Assembly (NCBI RefSeq): GCF_012641465.1
Contig: NZ_JABAIK010000017.1
Coordinates: 22,778-86,777, forward strand
DNA: 64,000 bases
Source of the DNA: Vibrio agarilyticus
GTDB lineage: Bacteria; Pseudomonadota; Gammaproteobacteria; Enterobacterales; Vibrionaceae
Reading direction: 5' to 3'
Both the position numbers and the translations under genes were made by a program. The notes below the pieces were generated by a model, which saw nothing but the letters and a program-made list of their open reading frames with translations, had not been told where the DNA came from and ran no database searches. Numbering within the stretch: the stretch's first letter is position 1; every line of letters begins with the position of its first letter. Of the stretch, positions 46,994 to 54,780 are shown piece by piece.

Positions 46994-48508
46994 ATGACTC
47001 CAAATTTTTTTGAAAAAACAGGCATTGTTGAACAAGTAATGAAAAAATTAGTCACACCGAAAACAGTAAGAAAGAATATACCGATTGGATTTATAGGTAT
47101 AGGTTTCGAACTGCATTTCGATTGGCAAAAAGCGAAAAACTCTTACAGTAAAGCTATATCAGATGTGATGAGTGTAATCACTAACTATAATTCAATACTT
47201 GCTGCGCCAGAACCAATTCAAACGAAAGAAGAGATGCTAACGCTCTTAGAAAGTTACTATGCGAAAGGTATGCGTGCACTTATCGTTTATCAAGCATCTT
47301 ACATTCAAGGGGATATGGCTCTATTGCTAGGCCGCTGGCTTACCGACCATGATGTTCCCTTGCTTAGCTGGTCTCATACAGAAGTAACTGGTGGTAGTTT
47401 AATGTCGAACCGCTTATGTGGTCAAAACTTTCTGCTCAACAATCTGTCATCTATGGAAGTTAAGTATTCATGGATTTTTGAGGAGCCAGGAGCATGTGGG
47501 CTAACGGATTCACTTGGACGATTTGTTCGAGCTGTCTCTGCGAAAGCACGCTTAAAGCACGCAAAAATTTTAATGGTTGGTGGTATGCGTGTGCCTGGTT
47601 TTTACGATTGTGAGCTAAACGAAATGTCTATTGCTAAACATTTTGGCCTGATAGTTGATCGTATTGATATACACAGTATTTGGCTTCATGGTGAAAAGAC
47701 TTTTTCTGATGATATAGTAGCGTCTATTGTAGATAAATTACTAAGCTCTTCACTAGTTGCAAATAATTTGGTTAAGTCAGAAGAGCTGTTCCTATCGGTT
47801 CGCTTAGCACTCTCTATTGCTGATTATACAAATAGAGAGGGCTATGTTGGGGTTGCCTTGAAAAATTGGCCAGAGTTATTTGATAATTATGGCATAGCTG
47901 GTGATGGTGCTGGAGCCCTCGTTCAAGATCTTGGAATCCCGGTGGCTGATGAGTCTGATATGGGCGCTCTTCTGACAATGGTAATTGTTAATGAATTATC
48001 TTTGAGTCAAGGTCTACCTACTTTAATGGATTTCTCCTATGTTAATCATGCAGAAAATAAAGTAGGTATGTGGCACTGTGGTGGCTCATCGACCAAATTA
48101 GTGCGTGAAGGAACACAAATAGAAATACGTAATCATAGTATTCTAGATAACTACGATCCTGAAACTTCTTACGGCATGCTCTTTGAATTTCTTCAAGAAA
48201 AAGGCCCCGTCACGATTGCAAAATATCAATATCCTCATGCATCGACGATGTTTGCATTTGAGGGGGACATTGTTGATTCTCCGATGCGCTATAGAGGCTG
48301 TTATGGTGAAGTTGCTCCTAAACATTTGTGCTCTAAATCGATAACTAGTTCCATCCTGAATTATGGCATGGATCATCACTGGATTGTGTCTCGAGGACAC
48401 TTATTAGAGGACTTAGAAGAATTTAATTATTGGGTTGGAATTGAAGAGCTTAAAGCAACACCAGCTAAAATAACGGGCCGTGGCATTGCAAAAAAATTAG
48501 AATACTAG
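46994..48508 (+). CDS. L-fucose/L-arabinose isomerase-family protein
   Basis: Length 504 residues. Features of the fucose/arabinose isomerase fold include a Rossmann-like N-terminal domain (IPIGFIGIGFELHFDW), a middle segment with LLSWSHTEVTGGSL, and a C-terminal region with MWHCGGSSTKL and GRGIAKKLEY. Metal ligands expected in this fold (Glu, Asp, His) are plausibly in VADESDMGALL and MWHCGG. It would convert an aldose into a ketose for the neighbouring kinase. L-galactose, chemically close to L-fucose and known from red-algal galactans, is an attractive but unproven substrate. Confidence 0.72.
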   Translation: MTPNFFEKTGIVEQVMKKLVTPKTVRKNIPIGFIGIGFELHFDWQKAKNSYSKAISDVMSVITNYNSILAAPEPIQTKEEMLTLLESYYAKGMRALIVYQASYIQGDMALLLGRWLTDHDVPLLSWSHTEVTGGSLMSNRLCGQNFLLNNLSSMEVKYSWIFEEPGACGLTDSLGRFVRAVSAKARLKHAKILMVGGMRVPGFYDCELNEMSIAKHFGLIVDRIDIHSIWLHGEKTFSDDIVASIVDKLLSSSLVANNLVKSEELFLSVRLALSIADYTNREGYVGVALKNWPELFDNYGIAGDGAGALVQDLGIPVADESDMGALLTMVIVNELSLSQGLPTLMDFSYVNHAENKVGMWHCGGSSTKLVREGTQIEIRNHSILDNYDPETSYGMLFEFLQEKGPVTIAKYQYPHASTMFAFEGDIVDSPMRYRGCYGEVAPKHLCSKSITSSILNYGMDHHWIVSRGHLLEDLEEFNYWVGIEELKATPAKITGRGIAKKLEY

Positions 48509-48522
48509 AATGGGATAAGATT

Positions 48523-49368
48523 ATGACAACTAACCTAACGGAATTACTTAATCAATATCGTAAAGATAGTCGGTGTTTAGCTGGCTTTAATATAAATGAT
48601 ATTTACGATCTTCACGCAGTTACCCTTGCAGCGAATGAACTCGATTTACCATTTATGGCGATGACTTATCCTCCTGTTGCAGCGCTTAACACGACATATC
48701 TTTGCCGTAAGATGATTGACGGCTTTCAAAATATAGCAAAAAACAAAATTTATTTGCACTTAGATCATAGTACTTCTGTCGATCTTTGTAAGCGAGCGAT
48801 TGATGATGGCTATGATTCGGTGATGATTGATGGTTCTCATTTCGACCTAGCAACTAATATTGCTATGACACGTGAAGTCGTAAACTATGCTCGTAGCGCC
48901 GGTGTTACAGTGGAGGCTGAAATTGGAAAAATTATGGGCCGTGGGGTCGAAGCTAAATTCGAGAGAGATTTTTTAGCATCTGTTTCCGATGTTGTTGCTA
49001 TCTGTGAAGAAGCTAATCCAGACATCGTTGCAGTTGGTATAGGCACTGCTCATGGTTTTACTTCAACGCAGCCGAAAATTCATTTCGACCGTTTGAGAGA
49101 AATTGCCGCCTCCATCTCACATCCATTGGTGCTTCATGGAGGTACAGGTATTCCTGATGAGGATATCCAAAAAGCAATTACTTTGGGGATTTCTAAAATC
49201 AATATCGGTACTATTGTACATAGTACTTATATGAATTGCGTACATTCTGAAATAAGTAAAGATATTGATTCTGCATATCCACCAGTCATTATGAAAAATG
49301 TAATTTCTAAGGTGCAAGGGGTTGTAAAAGATCGTCTGTTAGCAATAAACCCACATTTAGCCAGCTGA
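48523..49368 (+). CDS. Class II (zinc) ketose-phosphate aldolase, GatY/KbaY/Fba-like
   Basis: The 281-residue product has the class II aldolase barrel: HLDHSTSVDLCKRAIDDGYDSVMIDGSH (catalytic Asp and zinc His, about residues 80-107), EAEIG (about 133-137), VGIGTAHGF (about 170) and LHGGTGIP (about 204). It should split a ketose mono- or bisphosphate into dihydroxyacetone phosphate and an aldehyde. It ends the 46075-49368 operon; a terminator-like hairpin follows. Substrate stereochemistry is unknown. Confidence 0.87.
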   Translation: MTTNLTELLNQYRKDSRCLAGFNINDIYDLHAVTLAANELDLPFMAMTYPPVAALNTTYLCRKMIDGFQNIAKNKIYLHLDHSTSVDLCKRAIDDGYDSVMIDGSHFDLATNIAMTREVVNYARSAGVTVEAEIGKIMGRGVEAKFERDFLASVSDVVAICEEANPDIVAVGIGTAHGFTSTQPKIHFDRLREIAASISHPLVLHGGTGIPDEDIQKAITLGISKINIGTIVHSTYMNCVHSEISKDIDSAYPPVIMKNVISKVQGVVKDRLLAINPHLAS

Positions 49369-49379
49369 ATTTTTAAATT

Positions 49380-49402
49380 GGCGCTTTTAGCGCCGATTTA
49401 AT
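49380..49402 (+). terminator. Terminator between aldolase and acyltransferase genes
   Basis: GGCGCT pairs with AGCGCC across TTT; AT-rich flanks extend the stem and a T-rich stretch follows. It lies between convergent genes. Confidence 0.7.
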
Positions 49403-49441
49403 TTAAGGCTAGTTGAATTTGTATCAAATTAATAGTGATGT

Positions 49442-50464
49442 TCACCTCATTTTCAATATCTTGGCAGTAATAATTGAACCATATAAGCTCATGATAATGT
49501 AAATAATAGAGAGGGGAAGGTTAACTTCATGATGTAGCGCAGAAATTTTATTAATATCGACGATTCCGATAAAGCCCAAACATAAACCTGTAATTACTAA
49601 CCAAAGTATGTGCAAGGTCATTATTGACTTAGAGAATTGTCCAATCATGATTAAGTGACCTTTTAAAATCGTTTTATTCAATTTTTTTGCGAAAGAAAGT
49701 ACTGAAACAATTCCAAGTAATGAGGTCGCTAGGTGAACCAAGAAGCCATCGGGGTACTGACTCCATGACATTCCCAACTCATGAGCAATACCAGAAAAAA
49801 CTAATAAGCCTAGAATAAATGCACTAAGTAATCCAACGCTAAATTTTATTATTTTTCCGATTTTATCTCGCAGACAGTAACCAATAGAGAAATACATTAT
49901 TCCGACACATACTTGGCAAATAACATTGACCCACCACGTTTTATTCGTGTGGTAATATGGGGATATAACTTCAATTCCAGTTATACCAAGAGTAACACCG
50001 AAGATAAGCATATTAATTTTTGATGTTTCTGGTTTTATATTAGTGAGTATTATTTTGAAGATTACTGATGTGGAGAAGTAGGCAATAATGAACCATCCAA
50101 CCATAAAAAGTGAATTGTTGTGGTTGTTGTGTTTCCAAGGGAAGATAAAGAAATCAATTCCTGTTCCTAAGTTAAAAATAATGCTTGTCTTCCATGTTTG
50201 CGTAATGAAATATGTAATGATTGCAATAATTACATACCATTGTATATAATAAATAAATAATTCGATGGAAAGTTTTCTTATTCCATAATAAATTTTTTTA
50301 AAAGGAGTAACTGTCAAGCCTCCAATAAAAAAGAAAAGGGGCATGTGAAATAAGTAAGGAGACCAGATCCAGTTTGGATGCCACATATAATGCCCAATCA
50401 CGACGAGAATTATCCCTAGCCCTCTGGCAATATAAATGATATCAGAAAAAACTTTAACTAACAA
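49442..50464 (-). CDS. Membrane acyltransferase (acyltransferase 3 / O-acetyltransferase family)
   Basis: The 340 residues form about ten membrane spans. The N-terminal RGLGIILVVIGHY contains the family's Arg and His, and FHMPLFFFIGG follows in the next span. Such inner-membrane enzymes transfer acetyl or other acyl groups to sugars of surface polysaccharides. It is a single gene, convergent to the aldolase, and a perfect-core operator-like repeat lies 216 bp upstream. Whether it belongs to agar metabolism or is a neighbour is open. Confidence 0.8.
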   Translation of the reverse strand: MLVKVFSDIIYIARGLGIILVVIGHYMWHPNWIWSPYLFHMPLFFFIGGLTVTPFKKIYYGIRKLSIELFIYYIQWYVIIAIITYFITQTWKTSIIFNLGTGIDFFIFPWKHNNHNNSLFMVGWFIIAYFSTSVIFKIILTNIKPETSKINMLIFGVTLGITGIEVISPYYHTNKTWWVNVICQVCVGIMYFSIGYCLRDKIGKIIKFSVGLLSAFILGLLVFSGIAHELGMSWSQYPDGFLVHLATSLLGIVSVLSFAKKLNKTILKGHLIMIGQFSKSIMTLHILWLVITGLCLGFIGIVDINKISALHHEVNLPLSIIYIIMSLYGSIITAKILKMR

Positions 50465-50679
50465 AACTAAATAATCCTTTTAATTTTCCAGGGTAATCTA
50501 TGTTAATTACCTTGATAGAAAAAACGAAATCGATTTCAATGTTAAACAATAAATGAAATTTTGAAATTATATTGACTTATGATTTTATTTAGTGCCAATG
50601 TTTCGCTTTAACTTATCAATAATATCAAAGCATGCCATATAAATTTAACATACTGTCAGCTCTAAAACTGTGATTTATG

Positions 50680-50691
50680 TTGGTAAACCAA
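50680..50691. promoter_or_regulatory. Operator-like repeat TTGG-TAAA-CCAA upstream of acyltransferase
   Basis: Perfect TTGG/CCAA core. It is the last copy on the right of the locus and lies 216 bp from the acyltransferase start, with no other gene nearby. The remaining 50692-51193 sequence shows no recognisable gene. Confidence 0.5.
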
Positions 50692-51193
50692 ATTTGTTTT
50701 TTTGTTAGACCTATTTAAATATTTATGCATAGATTGGTAACGACTCTTGACGGCTTAGTCCCGCGGTAGGGCACATTGTATTTGCTTCGCACATACGCAC
50801 TTGTCTCAATTTATTACTTATAATCGTTACCTTGATGTTGAAGAGCAGTCGGCTTGCTTCCGCTAAACTCATCATGCAGCTGATCTATGCTTGTAGTCTT
50901 TCTTGGTTTGCAGTTTACCTATGTATTTAACTTGTTGGAGATGTTAGTCGTATGTAGCCGGGGGAGACTCGTGAGCAGTTTGGTTATTGGAAAGCGTCAT
51001 GATCTTGATTCTAATAAAATTAATCATTCTTAATATTTTCGGGTAACTCGCTTTTGCCTGTTTTTTTGTTTTTATCATTGAATTCAAGGTGTGTTTTTCT
51101 TGTCAATCTATATGGGTCAGCGTTGTTTGTATGGTTTTGTTGTTGCGTAATTCGTTTTCGAAACCGAGCAGCCCTGCTTGGATTGATCGTCAG

Positions 51194-52081
51194 TCAATAC
51201 GACAAGTTTTAGGCATACCAAGCCCTGTTATCTTATTCAATGCTTTGATCATCACATAGGTTTCACCAGCTTGTACGTTGCAATTTCTTAGACTTAACCC
51301 TTTACCAAGCAACTGTTTTACACGATACATCGCTGTCTCGGATAGTGAACGATTGTGGTAGCCATACCGTTCTTTCCAATGTTTGTTTGAACCGTATAAC
51401 TTTTAACAACCCACGGCTAAGCCATCTTGGATGACCTTGCTCCCAGAATGCTGCGCCTTCTCTTGGAGGAATGAGCGCTACAGCTCGTTTAATGCCGATT
51501 GCTGCGTGACACCCCTTTGTGTCATAAGCTCCATCATTCAATATGTTAAGGATCTTTCGCCGCGTTTGCGTAATCAAATTTGGCAGCACCTCCGCATCAG
51601 TGACCGAAGATAAGCTCAATTCTGCGGCAATAATTTCGCGTGTACTCGTATCGATTGCGATATGTAATTTCCAGCACATTCTGCGTTTACCATCCGTGCC
51701 ATGTTTTTTTATTTTCCACTCACCCTCACCATAAACTTTAAGACCATTAGGATCGATAGCAAGGTGCTGAATCGGTCCTTTGGTTTTTGTTTTGAAACTC
51801 ACATCAACGTCTTTGACTCGATGGCTGATGCAACTGTAGTGCGGGCAGCGCAATGGAAGCTGAGCAAGCTGAAAAACGAAATCCATAAAGCCTTACGAAG
51901 CACGCAGTGGCATTGAAAAGAATCAGAGCCGTTGTGATGGCTAACTCCCTGAAAACATGAGGTCTCCCACGCTTGTTTGGCTTTCCTTGTTTCCAATTAC
52001 TCATCGCTTCTTCGTCAATCAAAAAAGTCAGAGAACCACGATTGATGAGAGCTATTTTGAAAAACGCCGCCGGCATGATGC
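51194..52081 (-). pseudogene. IS5-family transposase, broken by frameshifts
   Basis: Fragments in different minus-strand frames join into an IS5/IS903-type DDE transposase: INRGSLTFLIDEEAMSNWKQ, then FVFQLAQLPLRCPHYSCIS, DVDVSFKTKTKGPIQHLAID, IAIDTSTREIIAAELSLSSV, ILNDGAYDTKGCHAA, and finally HWKERYGYHNRSLSETAMYRV to a stop at 51194. At least two frame changes (near 51850-51920 and 51380) make it inactive. It marks the border between the sugar locus and the integrase modules. Confidence 0.8.
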
Positions 52082-52213
52082 TACAGAGTGAATGAATGTA
52101 GCCGATCAGATCGTAAGCTATTGGTTTAGTTCCATCGATTTGCGCAACAAAGTCCAGTAATACGCTACTCATTTGGTGTTCGTTTTTCTGCCGAGTCATA
52201 CTGCTGCTAACAA

Positions 52214-52522
52214 CTAGGAATGCATCTTCAGGGAGGAATCAATCCGCGATTGCATTGCCGCTAACAACCATGTGGCATCGCGGGCTTCTGGCCTCTTTTT
52301 CATCATGTGCAGAGCCTTAATCACACCGAGCGCCACCGAATCAACAAACTCAGGTTGATTGGAATGGTAATGAGACCAGACCTCGGTGCGGGTTTTAATA
52401 AGCTCAACGACTTCTTGGTAGAAATGATCAATTTCATCATGCGACAAGGTTTGGAATTGGGGATTCTGCATGATATCGCAACACAGACTGACACAGTGCA
52501 CTGCTAAAGGGGAATAGTTCAT
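52214..52522 (-). CDS. Small protein of unknown function following the integrase
   Basis: The 102 residues have no recognised motif. The start overlaps the integrase stop by four bases (ATGA), so it is translated with the integrase and probably belongs to the same mobile element. It is predicted soluble, with an acidic region DEIDHFYQEVVELIKTRTE and a basic segment MMKKRPEARDATWLL. It could assist recombination or be minimal cargo. Confidence 0.65.
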   Translation of the reverse strand: MNYSPLAVHCVSLCCDIMQNPQFQTLSHDEIDHFYQEVVELIKTRTEVWSHYHSNQPEFVDSVALGVIKALHMMKKRPEARDATWLLAAMQSRIDSSLKMHS

Positions 52523-53736
52523 GAATTATCCTCCGTGTTCATGCTTTGGCCTAACAGCTTCTCAAAGGCGCTGCCGTCTTGGCGGGTTAAGTTGGGTACA
52601 TATCGGCTGTAAACATCAAACAACATCTTAGTCGTGGTGTGTCCCATTTGATGAGCAATCCACTCTGGCGCTTCGCCAGCAGCCAGCCATAAAGTTGCAG
52701 CGGTATGACGAGTTTCGTAAGGGCGGCGGTAGGGCATGCCTAGACGTTCAAGGGTCGGTTTCCAAATCCGGTCGCGAATATTCCCTTTATCAAGCGGCTT
52801 ACCTGCGGCATTACAAAACACAAACTCCTTATCACCAGAGACTTGCCATTGTGATTCCAGCGCTTTCAATACCACAGACGAGATCAAAATATCACGGGTA
52901 GAGCGGGTGGTTTTAGTGGTTTCTTGGCGCCCCTGAACATGGGTTTCCCGAATGGAGATCAGCCTGCGTTTCAAGTCGACGTATTTCCATTTCAAACCGT
53001 CAATTTCGGAGGTTCGCATACCTGTAAAGAAACGGGTAGTGAAGTAGTTTTTATAGTCAGATCGCACTGCTGACAAAAAGCGATTCACTTCATCTAAATC
53101 AAACGGATTCACATTCCTTCGTTCAACACGCAGCGGTTTGATGTTCTCAAAGGTGGAGCGAAATTCATAACGATCAGCCGCTTCCGCTAAAATCATGCGT
53201 AGAGGGGTCATTACGTGGTTAATAAACTCTGCAGAGAGCACCTTGCCATCGTCGCGAGGCTTAACCAGTGATGCGCGGTATTTGAGAATATCAGGCCTTG
53301 AGATCCGACCCACCTCATACTCGCCAAAATGTGGCACCAGATAGGACCAAAGATAGACTTTCATGCTGTCTTGGTAACTTTGCTTCCAACGCACCGAGTT
53401 TTCGTCAAACCATTCCTGCGCAAAATCTTCGAATAAAATTGTCTCGATGCCTTGAAGCTCTTGCAGCGCTGTTTTGTAGTTACCCAGTAACGCTTGTTTA
53501 TTTTTTTGAGCTTCGCGGTCTTGTTTTGCGAAAGAAGCGGCTTTGTTGGATTGGGGGAAATACTCGGAGTAAACAAAGCAACCCAATCGCATGTCCGCCT
53601 CAAGTTGTTTCAGCAGCTTTTGTATTTTGCGTTGATTAACTTGCGTATCCGGCAGAGCGGTTTGTTCGCGACATCGCACACCCTGATAACGGAAATCGAT
53701 GTAAAGCTTACCATTACGAGAATTGACGCTACCCAT
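52519..53736 (-). CDS. Tyrosine recombinase (phage/island-type integrase)
   Basis: The 405-residue integrase has a DUF3596-like arm-binding N-terminus (SVNSRNGKLYIDFRYQGVRCRE), a SAM-like core-binding domain (about 120-225), and a catalytic domain with Arg in TGMRTSEIDGLKW, YETRHTAATLW and MGHTTTKMLFDVYSRYV (nucleophilic Tyr). The ATG at 53736 follows GGGAGGG. The excisionase gene overlaps its start by 8 bp. No tRNA or direct att repeats were found, so the attachment site is unknown. Confidence 0.88.
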   Translation of the reverse strand: MGSVNSRNGKLYIDFRYQGVRCREQTALPDTQVNQRKIQKLLKQLEADMRLGCFVYSEYFPQSNKAASFAKQDREAQKNKQALLGNYKTALQELQGIETILFEDFAQEWFDENSVRWKQSYQDSMKVYLWSYLVPHFGEYEVGRISRPDILKYRASLVKPRDDGKVLSAEFINHVMTPLRMILAEAADRYEFRSTFENIKPLRVERRNVNPFDLDEVNRFLSAVRSDYKNYFTTRFFTGMRTSEIDGLKWKYVDLKRRLISIRETHVQGRQETTKTTRSTRDILISSVVLKALESQWQVSGDKEFVFCNAAGKPLDKGNIRDRIWKPTLERLGMPYRRPYETRHTAATLWLAAGEAPEWIAHQMGHTTTKMLFDVYSRYVPNLTRQDGSAFEKLLGQSMNTEDNS

Positions 53737-53965
53737 GACAAACCCTCCCTCGAGCCATAGGAATATAGTGAAGGTTTCGTGTCGCAGATTGATATAATTC
53801 TGCTTCAACTTCTTCCCAAATGTAGAGAATTTTTCTACCATTGAACGGTCGAACGTAGTGCTTACCTTCGATGAAAACAGAGTCTCGCAGAGTCGAATTG
53901 ATATAGTTGGCGCTAAATTTGATGCGCTCTGCGAGTTCTCTTGCTGTTAATAGTGACTGGTGCAT
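53729..53965 (-). CDS. Excisionase-like small DNA-binding protein
   Basis: The 78-residue product starts MHQSLLTARELAERIKFSANYINSTL, a winged-helix MerR/Xis-like fold, and contains EGKHYVRPFNGRKILYIWEEVEAEL. The ATG at 53965 has an excellent GGAGGT ribosome site. It overlaps the integrase start, so excision factor and integrase are translationally coupled, with the Xis first. Confidence 0.75.
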   Translation of the reverse strand: MHQSLLTARELAERIKFSANYINSTLRDSVFIEGKHYVRPFNGRKILYIWEEVEAELYQSATRNLHYIPMARGRVCHG

Positions 53966-53978
53966 TTGACCTCCTTTC

Positions 53979-53991
53979 GTCTTCACAAGAC
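53979..53991. promoter_or_regulatory. Operator candidate GTCTT-CAC-AAGAC (first of pair)
   Basis: Perfect 5-bp arms around three bases, between the excisionase and the divergent XRE regulator. An identical-arm site starts 34 bp away. Confidence 0.65.
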
Positions 53992-54012
53992 AAATAATAG
54001 GGGTCAATATCC

Positions 54013-54025
54013 GTCTTATCAAGAC
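54013..54025. promoter_or_regulatory. Operator candidate GTCTT-ATC-AAGAC (second of pair)
   Basis: Same arms and spacer length as the 53979 site; centres are 34 bp (about three turns) apart, typical of phage-style repressor operators. Confidence 0.65.
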
Positions 54026-54053
54026 ATTTTTAGTTCTAATTTGGAATATCAAA

Positions 54054-54278
54054 TTGATTGTCTATAGAGTAAAGGAATTAATGGAGCGGAAGCCTCTTCA
54101 TAACGGAAGGAAAGTGACTTTGAGTTATTTAGCCGAACAGGTTGGGATCCAAAGTTCAGCTATGTCTAAAATAGCCAACAATAAGGGCTATAACACTAGT
54201 ATGACGACAGTGGAGGCGTTGTGTCGTTTCTTTGAATGTAAAATTGAAGACGTAGTTGAGTATGTACCAGATAAGTAA
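54054..54278 (+). CDS. XRE/Cro-type HTH regulator of the integrase module
   Basis: The 74-residue product is a bare Cro/C1-type HTH (VTLSYLAEQVGIQSSAMSKIANNKGY, TTVEALCRFFECKIEDVVEYV). The start is TTG at 54054, which keeps the family N-terminus IVYRVKELMERK; the next ATG is 27 bp later. It diverges from xis-int with two GTCTT-N3-AAGAC sites between, so it most likely represses both directions. Confidence 0.85.
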   Translation: MIVYRVKELMERKPLHNGRKVTLSYLAEQVGIQSSAMSKIANNKGYNTSMTTVEALCRFFECKIEDVVEYVPDK

Positions 54279-54399
54279 ATTTCTGTTTGTTTAATCGTTG
54301 CGAGCGATGCTGGATAATTCAAAACGCTTACTGTGCATTTTTTTGGTTGTTTTATATCAGTTACTTCCATCCAACGTGAGTCTAAATATAACGGGTCAA

Positions 54400-54660
54400 T
54401 TTAGGCGACAAGCGAGATTGAGCCCTTTGTTTGAATAGTGCCACCCTGGGTTTAACGATGCATGACTAGGGTGGAGGTTTAATCTGACCCTGCGCATCAA
54501 CCACAGGCAACCATGAGGCCCTAGGAAGATAACCTTAATATGTGTCTGTCGTAAACAACCGGCTTAGCAGCGAAAGTGACTGATGTTCCTGTTCGACTTG
54601 GTTTGGTTGCTTGAACAGCCAAAGGCCGGTAATGCGACCTATTGACAGGGAGAAGGTCCA
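54400..54660 (+). ncRNA. Structured RNA fragment, group II intron 5'-domain-like
   Basis: This non-coding stretch holds several exact complementary segments in nested order: CCACCCT 54441-54447 with 54468-54474; ACCGGC 54558-54563 with GCCGGT 54625-54630; inside that CTGTTC 54589-54594 with GAACAG 54613-54618; then GACCT 54636-54640 with AGGTC 54654-54658. GNRA-type and A-rich loops (GCGAAAG, GGAAGATAAC) are interspersed. The pattern resembles domain I of bacterial group II introns, but no reverse transcriptase, domain V or VI follows, so it would be a truncated relic. Assignment is from structure and memory only. Confidence 0.4.
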
Positions 54661-54780
54661 AATGTGTTATACCACTTCTTTTTTAGATGGTTCCAAGAGC
54701 GTATTATTTCAGCGTTTCAACAGTTTAACTGAGGATAGTTTTGGTGTCGCTTGCGTCCACTGCGGGTCAGTTTGAGTGTG

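Noticed and set aside
50692-51193. Possible gene or RNA between the acyltransferase and IS5 remnant
   Set aside because: No open frame with similarity, no convincing hairpin or tRNA-like fold was seen.
53979-54025. CRISPR-like repeat unit
   Set aside because: Only two short palindromic copies occur, between divergent regulatory genes; operators explain them better.
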